Positions 22,509 through 34,578 of a stretch of DNA of 64,000 bases are shown here, piece after piece (positions within the stretch are counted from its first letter, which is position 1; every line of letters starts with the position of its first letter). Made by a program: the position numbers and the translations under genes. The notes beneath the pieces were generated by a model. That model was not told the DNA's origin and did no database searches. It saw only the letters and a program-made list of their open reading frames with translations. The stretch lies in NCBI GenBank assembly GCA_018296165.2, contig JACKQL020000117.1:62001-126000 (forward strand), in the 5' to 3' direction. Origin of the DNA: Termitomyces sp. T153 (Eukaryota > Basidiomycota > Agaricomycetes > Agaricales > Lyophyllaceae).

Positions 22509-25343
22509 ATGACCGAACCGTTGCTCGACGATCATGATAATGTTCTCAGAGATGATTCCCTCGCGTCCACCGTTCGCGAGATTTCTGGCCTCGATGCTGA
22601 AAAAGGCAAGTCAATATCATCTCACGTCAATGAGGACACGTGAGCCTCCTTCATTTCGTTCGATTTATCGTTCCAAAAGTTCCTAGACATGTTCTTTTTG
22701 ACTTATACACTCTGATTCCGTCCATCGGCAATGCTGACTTCTATACCTGTCAATTTTTAAGAGCGCTCCCACGGCGTCACATCTTCCACTTCGACAAGCT
22801 TTCCTCGTGGCCTTATGGTCTGCGCCAGAGAAGGTCACCCAGATAACCCACGTCTTGCTCAAGATCCAGCTATGTCTGGTCTCGGACACTCTCTTCCTTC
22901 CGATCCCTCTCTGTATTCTAGACCTGTGACGACACGCCACATGCAATCTTCGCCTTCGTCGAATTCAGCATTTACTAATGCGCAAAATCCAAGATATCCA
23001 GTCATTTCCTCTTCGTCACTTCACGACCAGCGTTCCGACTTTAGGCAATTTCTTCAGCAACCCATAAACATAAACGTAGAGCATCTCCCATCATTTACCT
23101 ACCCTCATTCATATCATCTTCCTGATATACCGGATAGTAATACTATGGGCCGCAATGTTCACGCTCACTATCAGACGACTGTACAGCCCCCACAAACTTT
23201 TCATTTCAACCGACACCCCCATGAGGGTCCACCGGGTGCCCCTCATCCTTTCGTCAATGCAGGGACGTACTCACATGCGCGTTCACCTCCCCACCAGTCC
23301 TCATTGCCACACTTACCTGGCGGATATGTATTTCGTTCTGCGAATTACTCGCCTTCTAACTCTGTCCCACCCTATGGTTACCCGCCTCCACAAGGATATT
23401 CGCCTCCGATGTATTCACCATATTCTGTCTCTCCGTATAATCAGTCCCGGTCTCCCGAGGTTGGTAGACACCGAGCATGGTGTTATAGCCTCCATCATCC
23501 AGCCGTGCAATTCGATGATACTGTTGGATATCAGAACAATGTTTCTGGCTCGCGTCCGATACATTCTCATATCAACCCTTATTATACCTCCGCTTCTTCA
23601 CCGCATATGAGCCTTCCGGTTTCACCGATATCAACACGTCTATCATCGCCCGAGCAACGCCTCAATCAAGGCACTGATTCTACGCCTGGATCCGGAGTTA
23701 GAGGTGGCAACAAGCCGCTGGTCCGCCGCCCTTACCATCCCAACCCTCCCGTGCATCGTTCGGAATGGGTGATGTGGGCCGGAAACGTACCCTCGGACGC
23801 AACACACGACATGTTGTGGCGCTTCTTTACGAAGTTTCCTGAAGGTACCCCAGACGTTCCCGCGAAGAGTGGCGTTCTGTCAATTTTTCTGATCTCACGT
23901 TCAAGTTGCGCGTTTGTCAATTATGAGGAAGAACACTATTTGAACGCTGCTATCAAACATTTCAATGGGCGCCCTCTGCGTCCAGGAGATCCACGATGCC
24001 CAAAACTCGTTTGTCGAATACGGAAGAAGGACGACGATTTGAGAGCTGGAGTTGGTGGGCAGAGAGGAATAGGCATGCACATACGTTGGATCAAGGAACA
24101 GAAGGCGAGAGCTGCAGAGAAAAGAGTATCGCCGACGACAGAGCCGCTTGACCTTGATGACATGTCCACGGATGTATTGCCAGAAATATCATCACTTTCC
24201 ATCTCCAGTGACGACGACCCAGGGGCCCGGCGCAGACCACAATCACTGGCAAGCTCAAGCTCATTTGCATCATCCAACTCAGGCTTCTTGTCGCGCTTTT
24301 TCCCTCAACGCTACTTCATCCTTAAGTCATTGACTCAGGTGATTCCAATCTTTCATCTACCCAGAATATTATCTAACCACTCTTACACCCAGTCTGATCT
24401 GGACCTCAGCAAAGACAGGGGCTTATGGGCGACACAGAAGCACAATGAAGGCATTCTTGACCAGGCCTTTCGCACCAGCCAGGATGTTTATCTGATATTT
24501 AGTGTTAACAAGAGCGGAGAATTTTACGGATATGCCAGGTAGAACATCTTCGAAGTCTACTACTGTGGAAGCTAAAACCGCCATAGAATGGCAGGTCCGA
24601 TTCGGCGTGGTGGTCACAAAGTTTCGTGGGCGTTGCGAGGTTCTGAGTCTGTCTCATCTGGGCCATCACTGTCACCTTCTACTAGGCGTGGGGATGACAA
24701 AGGGATTAGCCCCGACGCTCCGACCAAAAACAGTCAAGGTAATCTTTTCTTTTCGCCAGATGCAAATCGTCTAGTAGACGAGTCACCACTTTTCATGACT
24801 GGAGATGATCTGAAGCAAGAGGCAGGACTGACACGTTTTGCCCTTCCCACCGAAGACGTGCAGTCAGCTCCTGCAGAACTTGGAGTTGTTCACCAAAAAA
24901 TGACCATGCAGAATCCATCTGCGAGACTTAGCCTTGATCACATGGTTGTTCCGTCGATTCGCGATGTACCTGAGAAATTTGAATTGGATCCTTTGGCCCC
25001 GGTGCGAGCTATCCGGTCAGGACCAGGGGATAGCCACGCATCGACACTTGAAGTTGTGGCGGAGGAAATGGAAAAAGGTGGCGATGATGTCATGTCAGAC
25101 GCCCAGGAGGGGGCTGAAGGTAAGGGCAGCACAAAGAAAGGCGAGGAACGTGATGGCTGGGGTGAGCCGTTCAAAATAGAATGGCTCTCCACGGAAAGGA
25201 TTTCCTTCCAGAAAACTAGGCAGATACGCAATCCGTGGAATCATGACAGGGAAGTGAAGGTTTCGAGGGATGGCACGGAGTTAGAACCGGGTGTTGGACG
25301 TAAGCTCATAGAGGACTGGGCCCTGTTGGCAGGAAAACAGTGA
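22509..25343 (+). CDS. RRM-YTH domain protein (probable m6A RNA reader), 847 aa
   Basis: Exons: 22509-22639, 22829-24338, 24393-24538, 24587-25343; all introns are GT-AG and the sum is 2,544 nt. The N-terminal 350 residues are low-complexity, rich in Pro, Ser and Tyr. An RRM follows at about 355-445 (EWVMWAGNVPSD ... SSCAFVNYEEEH). The YTH domain starts at about 538 (RYFILKSL), with GLWATQKHN (557-565) holding one expected aromatic-cage Trp, and VYLIFSVNKSGEFYGYARM. It is then split: the closing part, WGEPFKIEWLSTERISF, comes at about 788, roughly 165 residues later than usual. YTH domains bind N6-methyladenosine in RNA; with the RRM this suggests control of mRNA fate. The start at 22509 was chosen because its splice to 22829 keeps the frame. 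Confidence 0.9.
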
Positions 25344-26800
25344 CTCACACAATTTGCTGCTGAGTGCCGAGTTTTCGTCGAAGTGTGGTTTGGAATTGAT
25401 CCCAAGCTCACACGAGTTTAGAGTTCACATAGAGTTAACATTAATGTTGTCTTGAGTCTGCGTTCCCTATCACACTTGAGTTTAAAATATACAATAATTT
25501 GACATTGATTTGGGGGACAGACATGTGATACCACAGAATTGGGATTTTCAAGCGCATTGTTGAATCCATTGAGAATGCATGACTTGTCAACAGGCACTTC
25601 AATAGGATTAGCCAAGGTCTCGCTGTCGGAAAGGCAGGAATGTTTCGCACTTGAAGTCCTCCACAAATCGGTTCATTTGAATCGTACGCCAGGCGAGCAA
25701 CATCACCATGGCACAAATTATGAAAAGTATGTCACAGACAAATGGAAATGGCCCTAAGCCTATGCCTTCCACAGTTGCGAGGGTGATGTCAGTGATCTAG
25801 ATATTTGATGAAACACACCGCCAAAGCGAGGGACAAGCGTGATCAGCTCACGGTCGATGATAACAATGCGTTATCGGTGAAAGAAAGTACTAGTATGCCA
25901 TAGAAAAGATTCTGTGGTTGTGCTCAGAAAAAAGGTCGTGTCAAGCCACCGTAAGATTTATCTACGCCAAGGTCACCGCAATATGATGTATACAGTAAAT
26001 AATCAGATTTTTCTTTGGTTGCTCTGAACCATGACAGATTATAAGTTGTGTCGAGATGATCCTGAAAGTCCGGACTTGTGTGTGACCTAGCAGAAAGTCT
26101 GATGGTGAAGAATGCGCCATATCTTCTTTTCAATCGAATTTTTTCTTGCAATCACGATACGATACGATGCGCTTTAAGCTTTGGTGATAATGCAGCATCA
26201 TCTCCGAACGTTGTTGGGGGCAAGAACCAATCGTCTGTCATCAGGCTCTGTGAGTGTAGCCATTGTACTTAACACTGGCACTTTGTGTGAAGGTCCGAAT
26301 ACAATAGGGGACACGCAAATACAAGTCAATTTTTAAAGTGTGTCATCTCTTTCGTACCAGGCAGATATTATTGTTATAGAGATTGCCACCAACATCCAGA
26401 TGGTGTTTGAGACGCCGGAATCTGTATCCTCGATGGTTGTTAAATCCGCTACCGTGATTCATACTTCCCAGAGTTTCAAATAGAGTCGGAATATATCCAA
26501 GTAAGACGGAGAAGCCGTAATGAGTTTCGTAAAGATACCGTTCCATTCCCGTGAAACGCTTTAAAGGTTGTCATCATAAATTCATGAACATGTTGAACTT
26601 CTTCATCACATCACCTTCGGAAAAGACATAGGGAGACGCGTCACTTCTAGAATGTATGAAAAAAACTTCCATTGCATGGTCCGTTCGAAACAAAAACCCC
26701 GCGGCTGGCCACAACTCGAAATTTGAAACTCCGGGGTTTAATTATGATCCGATTGCTCCGATCCATAACTGGTCTGTTTTCAGGAGTAAGTAGTCTTTAA
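25344..26800. other. Intergenic DNA between the YTH and F-box genes
   Basis: 1.46 kb with normal CpG. No gene, repeat or RNA was recognised. Small open frames here lack recognisable domains. Confidence 0.5.
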
Positions 26801-28359
26801 ATGACAGGTCTAATAGCACTTCCAAGCGAGGTCCTTGAGCATATCCTTCTACGCCTGGACCCTATTGATGTGGCGCAAATATCTCAATGCTGTCACCTAC
26901 TCCGGCTCATGCTTTACAACCCTCAAGATAAGCTCCTCTGGCGAAAACTATATCTCACACTACCACTGGACGACCCCAGAAACTGTGTATCCACGCAAGG
27001 TGTCAGGAGACACGACATTGATTGGATGGCGATTCTACAGCGTTTCATCAGAGCCAGGACGGTATTATATAACCCCAGCTTATCACGTCCTGGGGAGAGA
27101 TTGACGATATTACATACGTTGCTGGAGCTAGTAGCATGGGTGCCACCCCTCGTGGACATGGAAGATCTCGAACATATATCTCTGAATCTCGCTTGGGTTG
27201 TTGCCACGCTTCAAGGAACCTCTTTCTTTGAGGATATAGAGCTCAGTGGATTAGTGACTGAGGAGGAAAGGCAGATATGTGCGCGCCTGCACACTTATTT
27301 TGGGCTCACAGTTAAAGATATCACTCGGACGGGGAGAGTGCGGTCCCGTGCATACGTGTATGATATGCGGAACTATAGTCGGGACAATCTGTATGGCCCG
27401 CTCAATATGACCGGAGGCGTTAATTGGGTGCATGTGCAAGCGATTCATCACGTTGTGTCGATGCATATCGTTGATTTCCAACAAGAGGAGGATGCAAGCT
27501 TTCGATTCGCTATCTTCCCGATGAGTATACAAACGACTCAGATCGTGCTCCCGCCAGGGACGAATCTTGATGATGATGAGGACTGGGCGGGGGTGTCGGG
27601 GTCATGGAAAGTTTCATTTTGCTTCTGTGATCATCGAGAGCTTCTCAGTATGTGCATTGCTCTTGTGAATGTTCAGATATTTTAACTTGGGGGACAGGAT
27701 ATAACGAGGTGATGGCTAATGGATTAGACCTGTATCTTATCGGCTGAAGACTGTTTCTGATATTCACAGCCAGACACAGATGGGAACCTCGATACATCGA
27801 TTTTCGAGGAAGCAGATTTTGGAGAAGTTTATCGGACATTCAATGTGATATTGGAGAAGGTGTCCTGTAGTTTTGACCCAAAGAACCCGAAAAGGCCTGT
27901 CATAGATTTCAAGGGGGAAATGCCTGATACCACGTCTACCATGACCGGCACTGTACGAATGACTACAGATGCTCAAGTGCAATGGAAATTCGTACGGCCT
28001 TCCTCATCTTGGAGTTGGAACCATCGTTCTTATTCTTATGCATGTAGTTTTCTGGCGAACAGGAACAATCGATCTGGCAGTGAGTCCTTCATGGCTTCTT
28101 GACAATTGTTCGTGTATAAGATATATCAGCTCTGTTGGAATCCAGATAGGTGGGTTACGTTCGGCGTTTGGCGTACTAGGGTCCTGGACCACTGTATTTC
28201 ATGAGTCGGACGATCCAGTGGGTGAGTATATGTACATACAAAACACAAGGAGACCGATTTGACGAAATTTTCCTTCTAGGACCGTTCTGGTTGAGGAAGG
28301 ACTCGGCCGCCCCCAGCCTTCCGATGGATCACGTCTCCTTAAATGCTGCTCATGCTTAA
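26801..28359 (+). CDS. F-box protein, 422 aa
   Basis: Proposed exons: 26801-27647, 27774-27991, 28048-28079, 28130-28221, 28280-28359; the sum is 1,269 nt. The N-terminus carries an F-box (LPSEVLEHILLRLDPIDV, residues about 7-24, then ISQCCHLLR), which would bind Skp1 in an SCF ubiquitin ligase. The rest is a conserved basidiomycete substrate-side domain. Its end is diagnostic, with GGLRSAFGVLGSWTTVFHE then DDPVGPFWLRK spread over the last exons. The substrate is unknown. The first intron (27648-27773) is the least certain, since two AG acceptors lie close together. The gene ends with TAA at 28357. Confidence 0.82.
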
Positions 28360-28591
28360 TCACTAAGTCGAACGTCCTAAGACACGTTCAAGATGAAGGA
28401 TATATGGCTCGTGTCATTGGATCGCTTAATATGTATGCGAAAAATTGAAGTTAAGATGTACCCAACACCTATCAGAATTATAAATGCGCGTGAGAAACTT
28501 GTATTGGCGCGTAAGTAGTAAGCACTACTGGCCGCCTTTCCCCAGAAGACATCTTTTCTCTTAACCACCATCATCTCTTGGTCTGCGCTTC
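28360..28591 (+). promoter_or_regulatory. Promoter region of the BBC1-like gene
   Basis: Only 232 bases separate the F-box stop from the next start codon, so the 3' end of one gene and the promoter of the next must share it. A pyrimidine-rich stretch (about 28534-28570) precedes the ATG, as is common in fungal promoters. No specific factor site is claimed. Confidence 0.4.
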
Positions 28592-31500
28592 ATGTCTGAC
28601 CAGCCACTGCTGTCCAAGCCTAAGCCAGGCTCACTGCGCGACAGGATCGCTGCATTCGAGAAGTCTGCGGGCGGCGCAACACCTGCGCCAACACCAGTGC
28701 CTCGTCCCAAACCCGGTGGAATCTCGTGGAAGCCCAAATCACCATCCCCGCCAACGTCTCCATCGGCAGCCGATGTGTTATCTGACAAGAAGACAGGAAA
28801 CACGCCCGCTTCTGATGCAAAGGAGAGCATCAAGTCGGGCGGGACTTTGAAAGAGCGTATGGCTGCGCTTCAGAATCGTGGAGGATTTGGGGCACCGCCG
28901 CCTGTGGTACCCAAGCCGCCCATGGAGAAACCTAAATGGAAGCCACCACCTGCTATCGTGGCCCTGGACAAAGATGATGATGAACCATTGCGCGATGTCG
29001 ACTCAACCAAAGTTATTCCGCTTGTGACGAAGTCTTCATCCGAGGAGAAGTCTGCAGATGAGAAATATGGGGAACAACCCATGAACTTTGGTCAGGCTGA
29101 AGGCGAGGAAGCAGCCACGGTTGACTCTGAGGAGGAAGAGAGGCAGCGCCGTGCCGTCATCGCTGCACGTATGGCGCGTTTGGGAGGTGCAAGGGTCGGA
29201 ATGGCACCCATGTTTGGCCTACCTGCTTCTATGAAGAAGTCTGAGCATGTAGATGAGCCAACTACGCCAACCAAACTGGAGACATCGGCAGAGAAGACTA
29301 CCGATAAGGACATATCTCAGAAGGATAGTGCTACTCCACCACTATCCACCGATGGTAACAGTGTATCTGCAGCCCAATTACCTTTCATTTCTTACGTTTC
29401 GCGCAGAACCTTCGACTGCGATTACTTCTACCTCGGATGAAGAACCTACCGTAACTTCAGATACGGTTGGTGAGTATAATGATTTCGTATAGTTCACACA
29501 TCTGATTCATGATCTCGTCAGCACCCCCCTCTGTACCCAAAAGCAAGGACTTTGGTTCCTCTCCTTCACTCTCTACAGAAGCTGAAACCCAGGGAACTCG
29601 TCCGCCTATTTCCATGCCAGTTCCTTCTGCTCCTCGACGTGCAGCTCCTCCCAGGAGGAAAGCACCCAAGACTCCCGAGACGCCACATTCTAATTTAAGC
29701 AAACAAGTTGTCAGTGGCCTAGACGGCGTTCCGGTTTTGGGCGCACAAGACATTGATACTGCTCCTGCGATCAACGAGAGCACAATGAAGGAGCATGCTG
29801 GAGACGTCCAGGAGGAACTTGACGAAATTGACAAAGTGGCGATCGAACAAGAGCATTCCGCCTCCGTTGTCACTCAGGGAGCTGAGGACATGCCCCCGAT
29901 CATCGCCAGAGATCTTATCGTAAAAATCGAGGCCAACGACGTTGAATCGAATGATGCTATCAAAACACCAGTAGAAGAAACAACATCCGAAGTTGTTGAG
30001 CCTTCCCAAGTTGTCGCCTTTCCTCAGTCACCAGAGCATCCTGCTAAACGTGCTGACGAGGAGGACGTTGTTGAAGTCCTTGATGACGATGGACGAGAGC
30101 CCACCGACAAGAAATTGCCGCCACGGAACAATAATGCGAACGAAGAGACACAGTCCCATGTTGAGAAGGAACATGATGAAGAGCAGGAGGACGCTGGAGA
30201 GAGACATGTCGAATCTCAGCCCATGATTGAGAAGGAGGGAGAACCCGTGGTACAAACCGAAGGAGAGGTTGAGGAAGATGAAGAAGTCGCTCGCCGTAAG
30301 CGTATTGCTGAGAAGCTTGCGAAGATGGGCGGAGTCAATCCGTTTTCTTTTCCTCAGCATCAAACATCAGAAGATATTGAGACCTCTCCCACTCTTACGA
30401 AACGTTCTAGCATTCCAGGGGGGAGCGTGGGTTCGCCGCCGCCGCCTCCCCCACCACAACGAAAGCAGTCTTCACTTGCTTCTGTCGTTCAACCGTTGCA
30501 TGTAGTTGAACCGAGCAAGGTTCTTGAGAGCGAGCTTGTTGCGGATTCTCCGGCCTCACCGCAGATTACGACCGAGTACACAGATGAGCCCGTTACGTTG
30601 AACAAGCGAAGAATCGAACCAGAGTATGGTAAATAGTTCTCTTACTTTTTGCTCTTCTCCACATTTACAAAGAATGTACCATTGATTACATCTTTCTTTT
30701 CTATCATTCATAGACACGCGGCAAATCAATCAGGATGCAAAGACAGATGTAGCTCTCATGCACACTTCCAAAGATGATATCGATGCACGTGAAGGATATA
30801 AGACAGATTCTGAGTGGGTGATAGATCCAATTCACGACACGGATGGAGGCCTTCCCAACGAAACATTAAGCGATTCGTTGACGCGCTCCATTAGTATTCC
30901 GCTTATCGACTCAGCAGTACCCATTGACCCGGTTTCGCGTCAAGATACCACTCTGGCTCCAAGCTCTTCTCGACGGTCATTACCCCCTCCCCTTCGACTT
31001 GTCTCCGAGCCTCTAGGATCAGAAGAGGATCTAGCTTGCGGACTTCCGAGCGAATCATCGCCTCTAGCTCCCTTGTCTCCTTTGTCCCAACAGCCTTCTG
31101 AAGATGAAGAACCCCCTCGTCGTTTACCTCCCCGTCATTGTGGAGAGTCGACTGACGATGATACGCCTCCGCTTCCAGTTCTCAATCGTCGGTCCATGCA
31201 ATGCGACGATTTCATTCCTCCAAGCGGGGAAAGGCTCTCCGCACGCCCATCCAGGCCGATTCCTCTCCTTCCCACAGTGTCCGCACCTGTCTCGGACGCG
31301 GAAGATTCTGATTTCGGGGAGGTGTTGCCTACACCTCCGCGTCGCAGGCCAGCCACACCAGCCACACCGCCTGCACCACCGAATGAGATTCCGTTGATTG
31401 TTCCGCCTCCTGTGTCAGATGAACCGGTGAGAAGGGTTGAGCCTTCACCCTTGTGGCAAAGTTCGCATCCTGAGACTGGTGAGCAGATTGATCATGTGTC

Positions 31501-33398
31501 TCCCTCGCATGCGGGTTCTGGGGGGTTGTCTTCGACTCTTTTGTTACCTCTCGTTCACTCGCTATCCAGTCATGGAACCAATCAGGAAGTCCTTGACGAA
31601 GAGGAAGGCGGTCAGTACACTCGTACTTGTTGAATCGCGGATATTGACTGATCTTGTGATAGATCCCATTGACCCTTCGTTTCATAGTCCAAGCAGGAGG
31701 ACGTCTTTTATCGATGTTCCGCCTGCTATCAGCCATCTTTCCCCGGAGCAGGCCATTACGCCTGAAGAGGATGAGCAGGCTGCTCGCCGTAAGACAATCG
31801 CTGAACGGATGGCGAAGCTTGGTGGGATTAAGTTTGGCGCGGCACCTCTTTTACCTCATGTAGCCCGCTCTCCTCCTCCTGTCCCTGAAGCAGAAGAAGC
31901 AGATCCTCCCGAGCAACCATCCGGAGTGTATGAAGAGGAGGAACAAGCGCGCAAAGAGCGGATTGCAGCCAAGCTTGTCATGATGGGTGGGATGCGCATC
32001 GGCTTGATGCCTTCAGGGGCTGGAGCTGTTCAATCCCAGGCCCCTCAGACAGACGAACGACCTCCAGCGTTACCTTCTCGCGTACCCCCGGCTCGACCAC
32101 CACCAACACCCCAGACTCAAGATATTGACGAGCAGGAAGGCGGACTTTCATCTCAGTATAATAATACGTCTGCAACGTCCGACGAGGGTAGCAATGTTGA
32201 GATTGAAGATAGCGAGCTTGAAGAAGTCAGCCACGCTGATGTGCAAGAGATGGAAGAGGAACCGGAGGAAGTTCCACCTCCAGTTCCAGCGCGGGGTCCA
32301 CGAAGGCGTGAGCCTGCCTCAGAAAGCGAACAATCAGGTATAAGCCATCTGCCTCGGTCCCCTGCCCCTACCTCGTTCCCTACTTGCGCGAGTATCCAGA
32401 GTGCCTCGTCGATAATCAGACAGTCCTCTGTTGACTCTGCTCAGAGTGTACAGAAAGCCTCAACGTACAAACTTCAATCGGAGTACGTCATGGTCGAAGA
32501 ACCGTCTAACTTCGTACCTGAGGAAGAGGAAGAGATCCCACCGCCGCCCCCTGCCCGGCCCTCGTACCGACCCCCACCTCGAGTAGCGCCTCCACCTCCA
32601 CCTCCCACTGAGCCTTCAATCCCCATTTTGGACAGCATATCTTCGCGGTGGGAGATGCCCTCCATGCACAGTGGATCCATTGAATTCAGTACACCAGCTG
32701 ATATCTCTTTGTCATGGCCTGAAGACTCTTCTACATCGTCGTCGCGGTCTCCTCGACCCTCCCAGCCCTCTCAGTCCGCCGCAGATGCAGATGTACCTCT
32801 CTCGGCTGATGATCTTATGACTGTATGGGGCCGGGTTGGTGTGCAAATTTGTGAGGTTGCCACAACATTGTTCGAGAAGTCGAAGAAGTCACTCATTGGA
32901 GACGGTACCTATGACGGATTCATCCGCGCCGTGCTCAGCGAGGTCCCAAACGCGGCTATGCCGATCTCGAGCGCGTTGTACGGCCACCTCATATATGCGC
33001 AGACCGGCAACACATTACAGAAGAGAGAAAGCGAGATCCTGCCTGGTGATATCATGATGTTGCAGGATGCCAAGTTGAAGGGTCATAAGGGGTTGCAGCC
33101 GTACCATCAGAACGTTGGGATCGGGGAGCCGCTTGTAGGAGTAGTTAGCGAGTTTGAACCGAAGAAGTTGAAGGTGCGATTGTTCCAAGCAAATCAGCAC
33201 GTTGGCCAACAGGTTGGTCTTTCCAAGTGTACACGAAGATTCTACGCTCATGATACTCTGTATAGACTGTAGAAGCCGTCAGCTATCGCCTAGAAGATCT
33301 CAAAAGCGGGACCGCCCAGGTAATGTGACTTAATCAGTCCCACTCAAATCATCCCACTGACAATAAAAACACAGATCTTTCGCGTTCTTGAAAATTAA
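28592..33398 (+). CDS. BBC1-like actin-patch protein, 1,487 aa
   Basis: Exons: 28592-29360, 29407-29469, 29522-30628, 30714-31610, 31663-33212, 33266-33319, 33375-33398; the sum is 4,464 nt and all introns are GT-AG. Most of the protein is disordered, Pro/Glu/Ser-rich, with polyproline runs that could bind SH3 or profilin. Four copies of a basic helix motif recur: RRAVIAARMARLGG (about 185), RRKRIAEKLAKMGG (535), RRKTIAERMAKLGG (986), RKERIAAKLVMMGG (1042). The C-terminal 160 residues (from LSADDLMTVWGRVG, about 1325) are the conserved BBC1/AIM3-type folded domain, with DGTYDGFIRAVL and YAQTGNTLQKRESEI, ending TAQIFRVLEN. In yeast, Bbc1 regulates myosin-I and Arp2/3 actin at endocytic patches. 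The N-terminal SH3 of yeast Bbc1 is not present. Actin-patch function is inferred from the C-terminal domain. Confidence 0.88.
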
Positions 33399-33748
33399 AA
33401 CATCTACATTCTAAAAAGGAATACATATATCGGAATTCTTATTATACTCGCAATTTGTCGCCAAAAACCTATGCATCTTTTGGAACGGGATTCTGGTTAA
33501 ACTATCATGCCTCTCCTACATGTTCAAAGCCATCTATTCATCCTAGTATTAGACATTCCGAATCAGAAGCTGCTGCAGGCAGTTAAAACACAACGCGAGA
33601 TTGAAAGTTGAACATTCATTCAACTGGCAGTAATGCTAGCTTGAGCTGGGAAGATCAATGCTTGTCCAAGAAAAAATGAGGCGAAAAATGAAGAAACGAC
33701 TCACTCTTCGTTCGGAATTCGAAAACGTAAAGGTGAAGCGAATATCAT
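33399..33748. other. Short spacer between convergent genes
   Basis: The BBC1-like gene (plus) and the TRIR-like gene (minus) end toward each other 350 bases apart. Nothing else is recognised. The AT-rich part at 33400-33470 probably holds 3' end signals. Confidence 0.4.
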
Positions 33749-34430
33749 TTATCTGACGAGAGGACGTACACCAATGCCTGTGTCTTTCATTCCCTGACGA
33801 TTTTCAAACGTTCTGAGCTGTTTTCCGTATTCCGCTTCAGCTAAATGAATTAAGCGTTTAGGCAGAGAAGCGCTGTGAGGGTAGATACTTACTAGAATTA
33901 TTGTCAAACCTGGCTTTCTTGACCGGATGATCTTTCGAATCTGGCTTCGACGGGTCTACATCTTTTGCAGCGGGTTCTGGGTGCCGTCGTTTCCCCCTCT
34001 TTCTCTGTAGATGATTGGGTATATCGGTATGCTTGGAGGTAAATGCCGCAACACTCACAAAATGATTTTCAAAATTCTTTTTTCTGTAGATGTATAACGG
34101 TGAATGATAAATTGAGCAATTAGAATACAGGATGAGGTACATTTCCAAGGCCTCGAATTCCTTGCGCTTCTGTTCCTCCTCCATTCCTCAAAATCAATCA
34201 TACTGACCGTGGACCGGGCGAAAGATATAGTGTACCCTTTTAGACCGCTGGATCCGCTCCAAAAACGAACCGTCATTAGTGAAAACATTGACAGGTTTCG
34301 GTGTGTTTCTCGATGAACCTGGCTTTGAGCCCGGGGGCGGAGTGGGTCTAGCAGAAACGGGAGACGCGCTGCCAGAATAAGGGCTCGATATATATCCAGC
34401 TGTGGAATAAGGGCTTGGTGCGTTTGACAT
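33749..34430 (-). CDS. Small TRIR/C19orf43-like protein, 153 aa
   Basis: Minus-strand exons: 34430-34236, 34178-34141, 34083-34059, 34004-33893, 33840-33749; the sum is 462 nt. The N-terminal 50 residues are Ser/Pro/Gly-rich. They are followed by VNVFTNDGSFLERIQRSKR and a charged EEQKRKEFEALE stretch, then a basic, nuclear-signal-like RKRGKRRHPEP and PVKKARF. The protein ends AEYGKQLRTFE...GVRPLVR. The pair formed by the N[VL]F-x-NDGSFLE core and a terminal RPLV[KR] is the pattern of animal TRIR (C19orf43), reported as a telomerase-RNA-interacting RNase. I recognise the pattern from memory of the family; function in fungi is unknown. The second exon's acceptor is the least certain site. It shares a promoter with the divergent gene at 34579. 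Confidence 0.72.
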
Positions 34431-34578
34431 CGTGGATGGCAGGGTAGTGGTAATTACAAAAAGAGAAATTTGGCGTTGTTGTGCGAGGCAAGTTGTCACC
34501 AACGCTGACGTCCATCACGGGAGAAACACCTTTCTACTTACGTCTGACCGATGGAAAGTTCTTTGCTTCTCCACAACC
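34431..34578. promoter_or_regulatory. Shared divergent promoter, 148 bp
   Basis: Start codons of the TRIR-like gene (34430, minus) and the FAD oxidoreductase (34579, plus) are only 148 bases apart. The region must therefore hold both promoters and both 5' leaders, so the two genes are probably expressed together. No TATA box is evident. Confidence 0.6.

Noticed and set aside
22606..22841. GC-AG intron after GAAAAAG in the YTH gene
   Set aside because: A canonical GT-AG intron (22640-22828) keeps the same frame and is preferred.
24339..24392. Reading straight through as coding sequence in the YTH gene
   Set aside because: The 54-nt stretch has GT...AG ends, is a multiple of three and breaks the YTH motif; treating it as an intron restores the domain.
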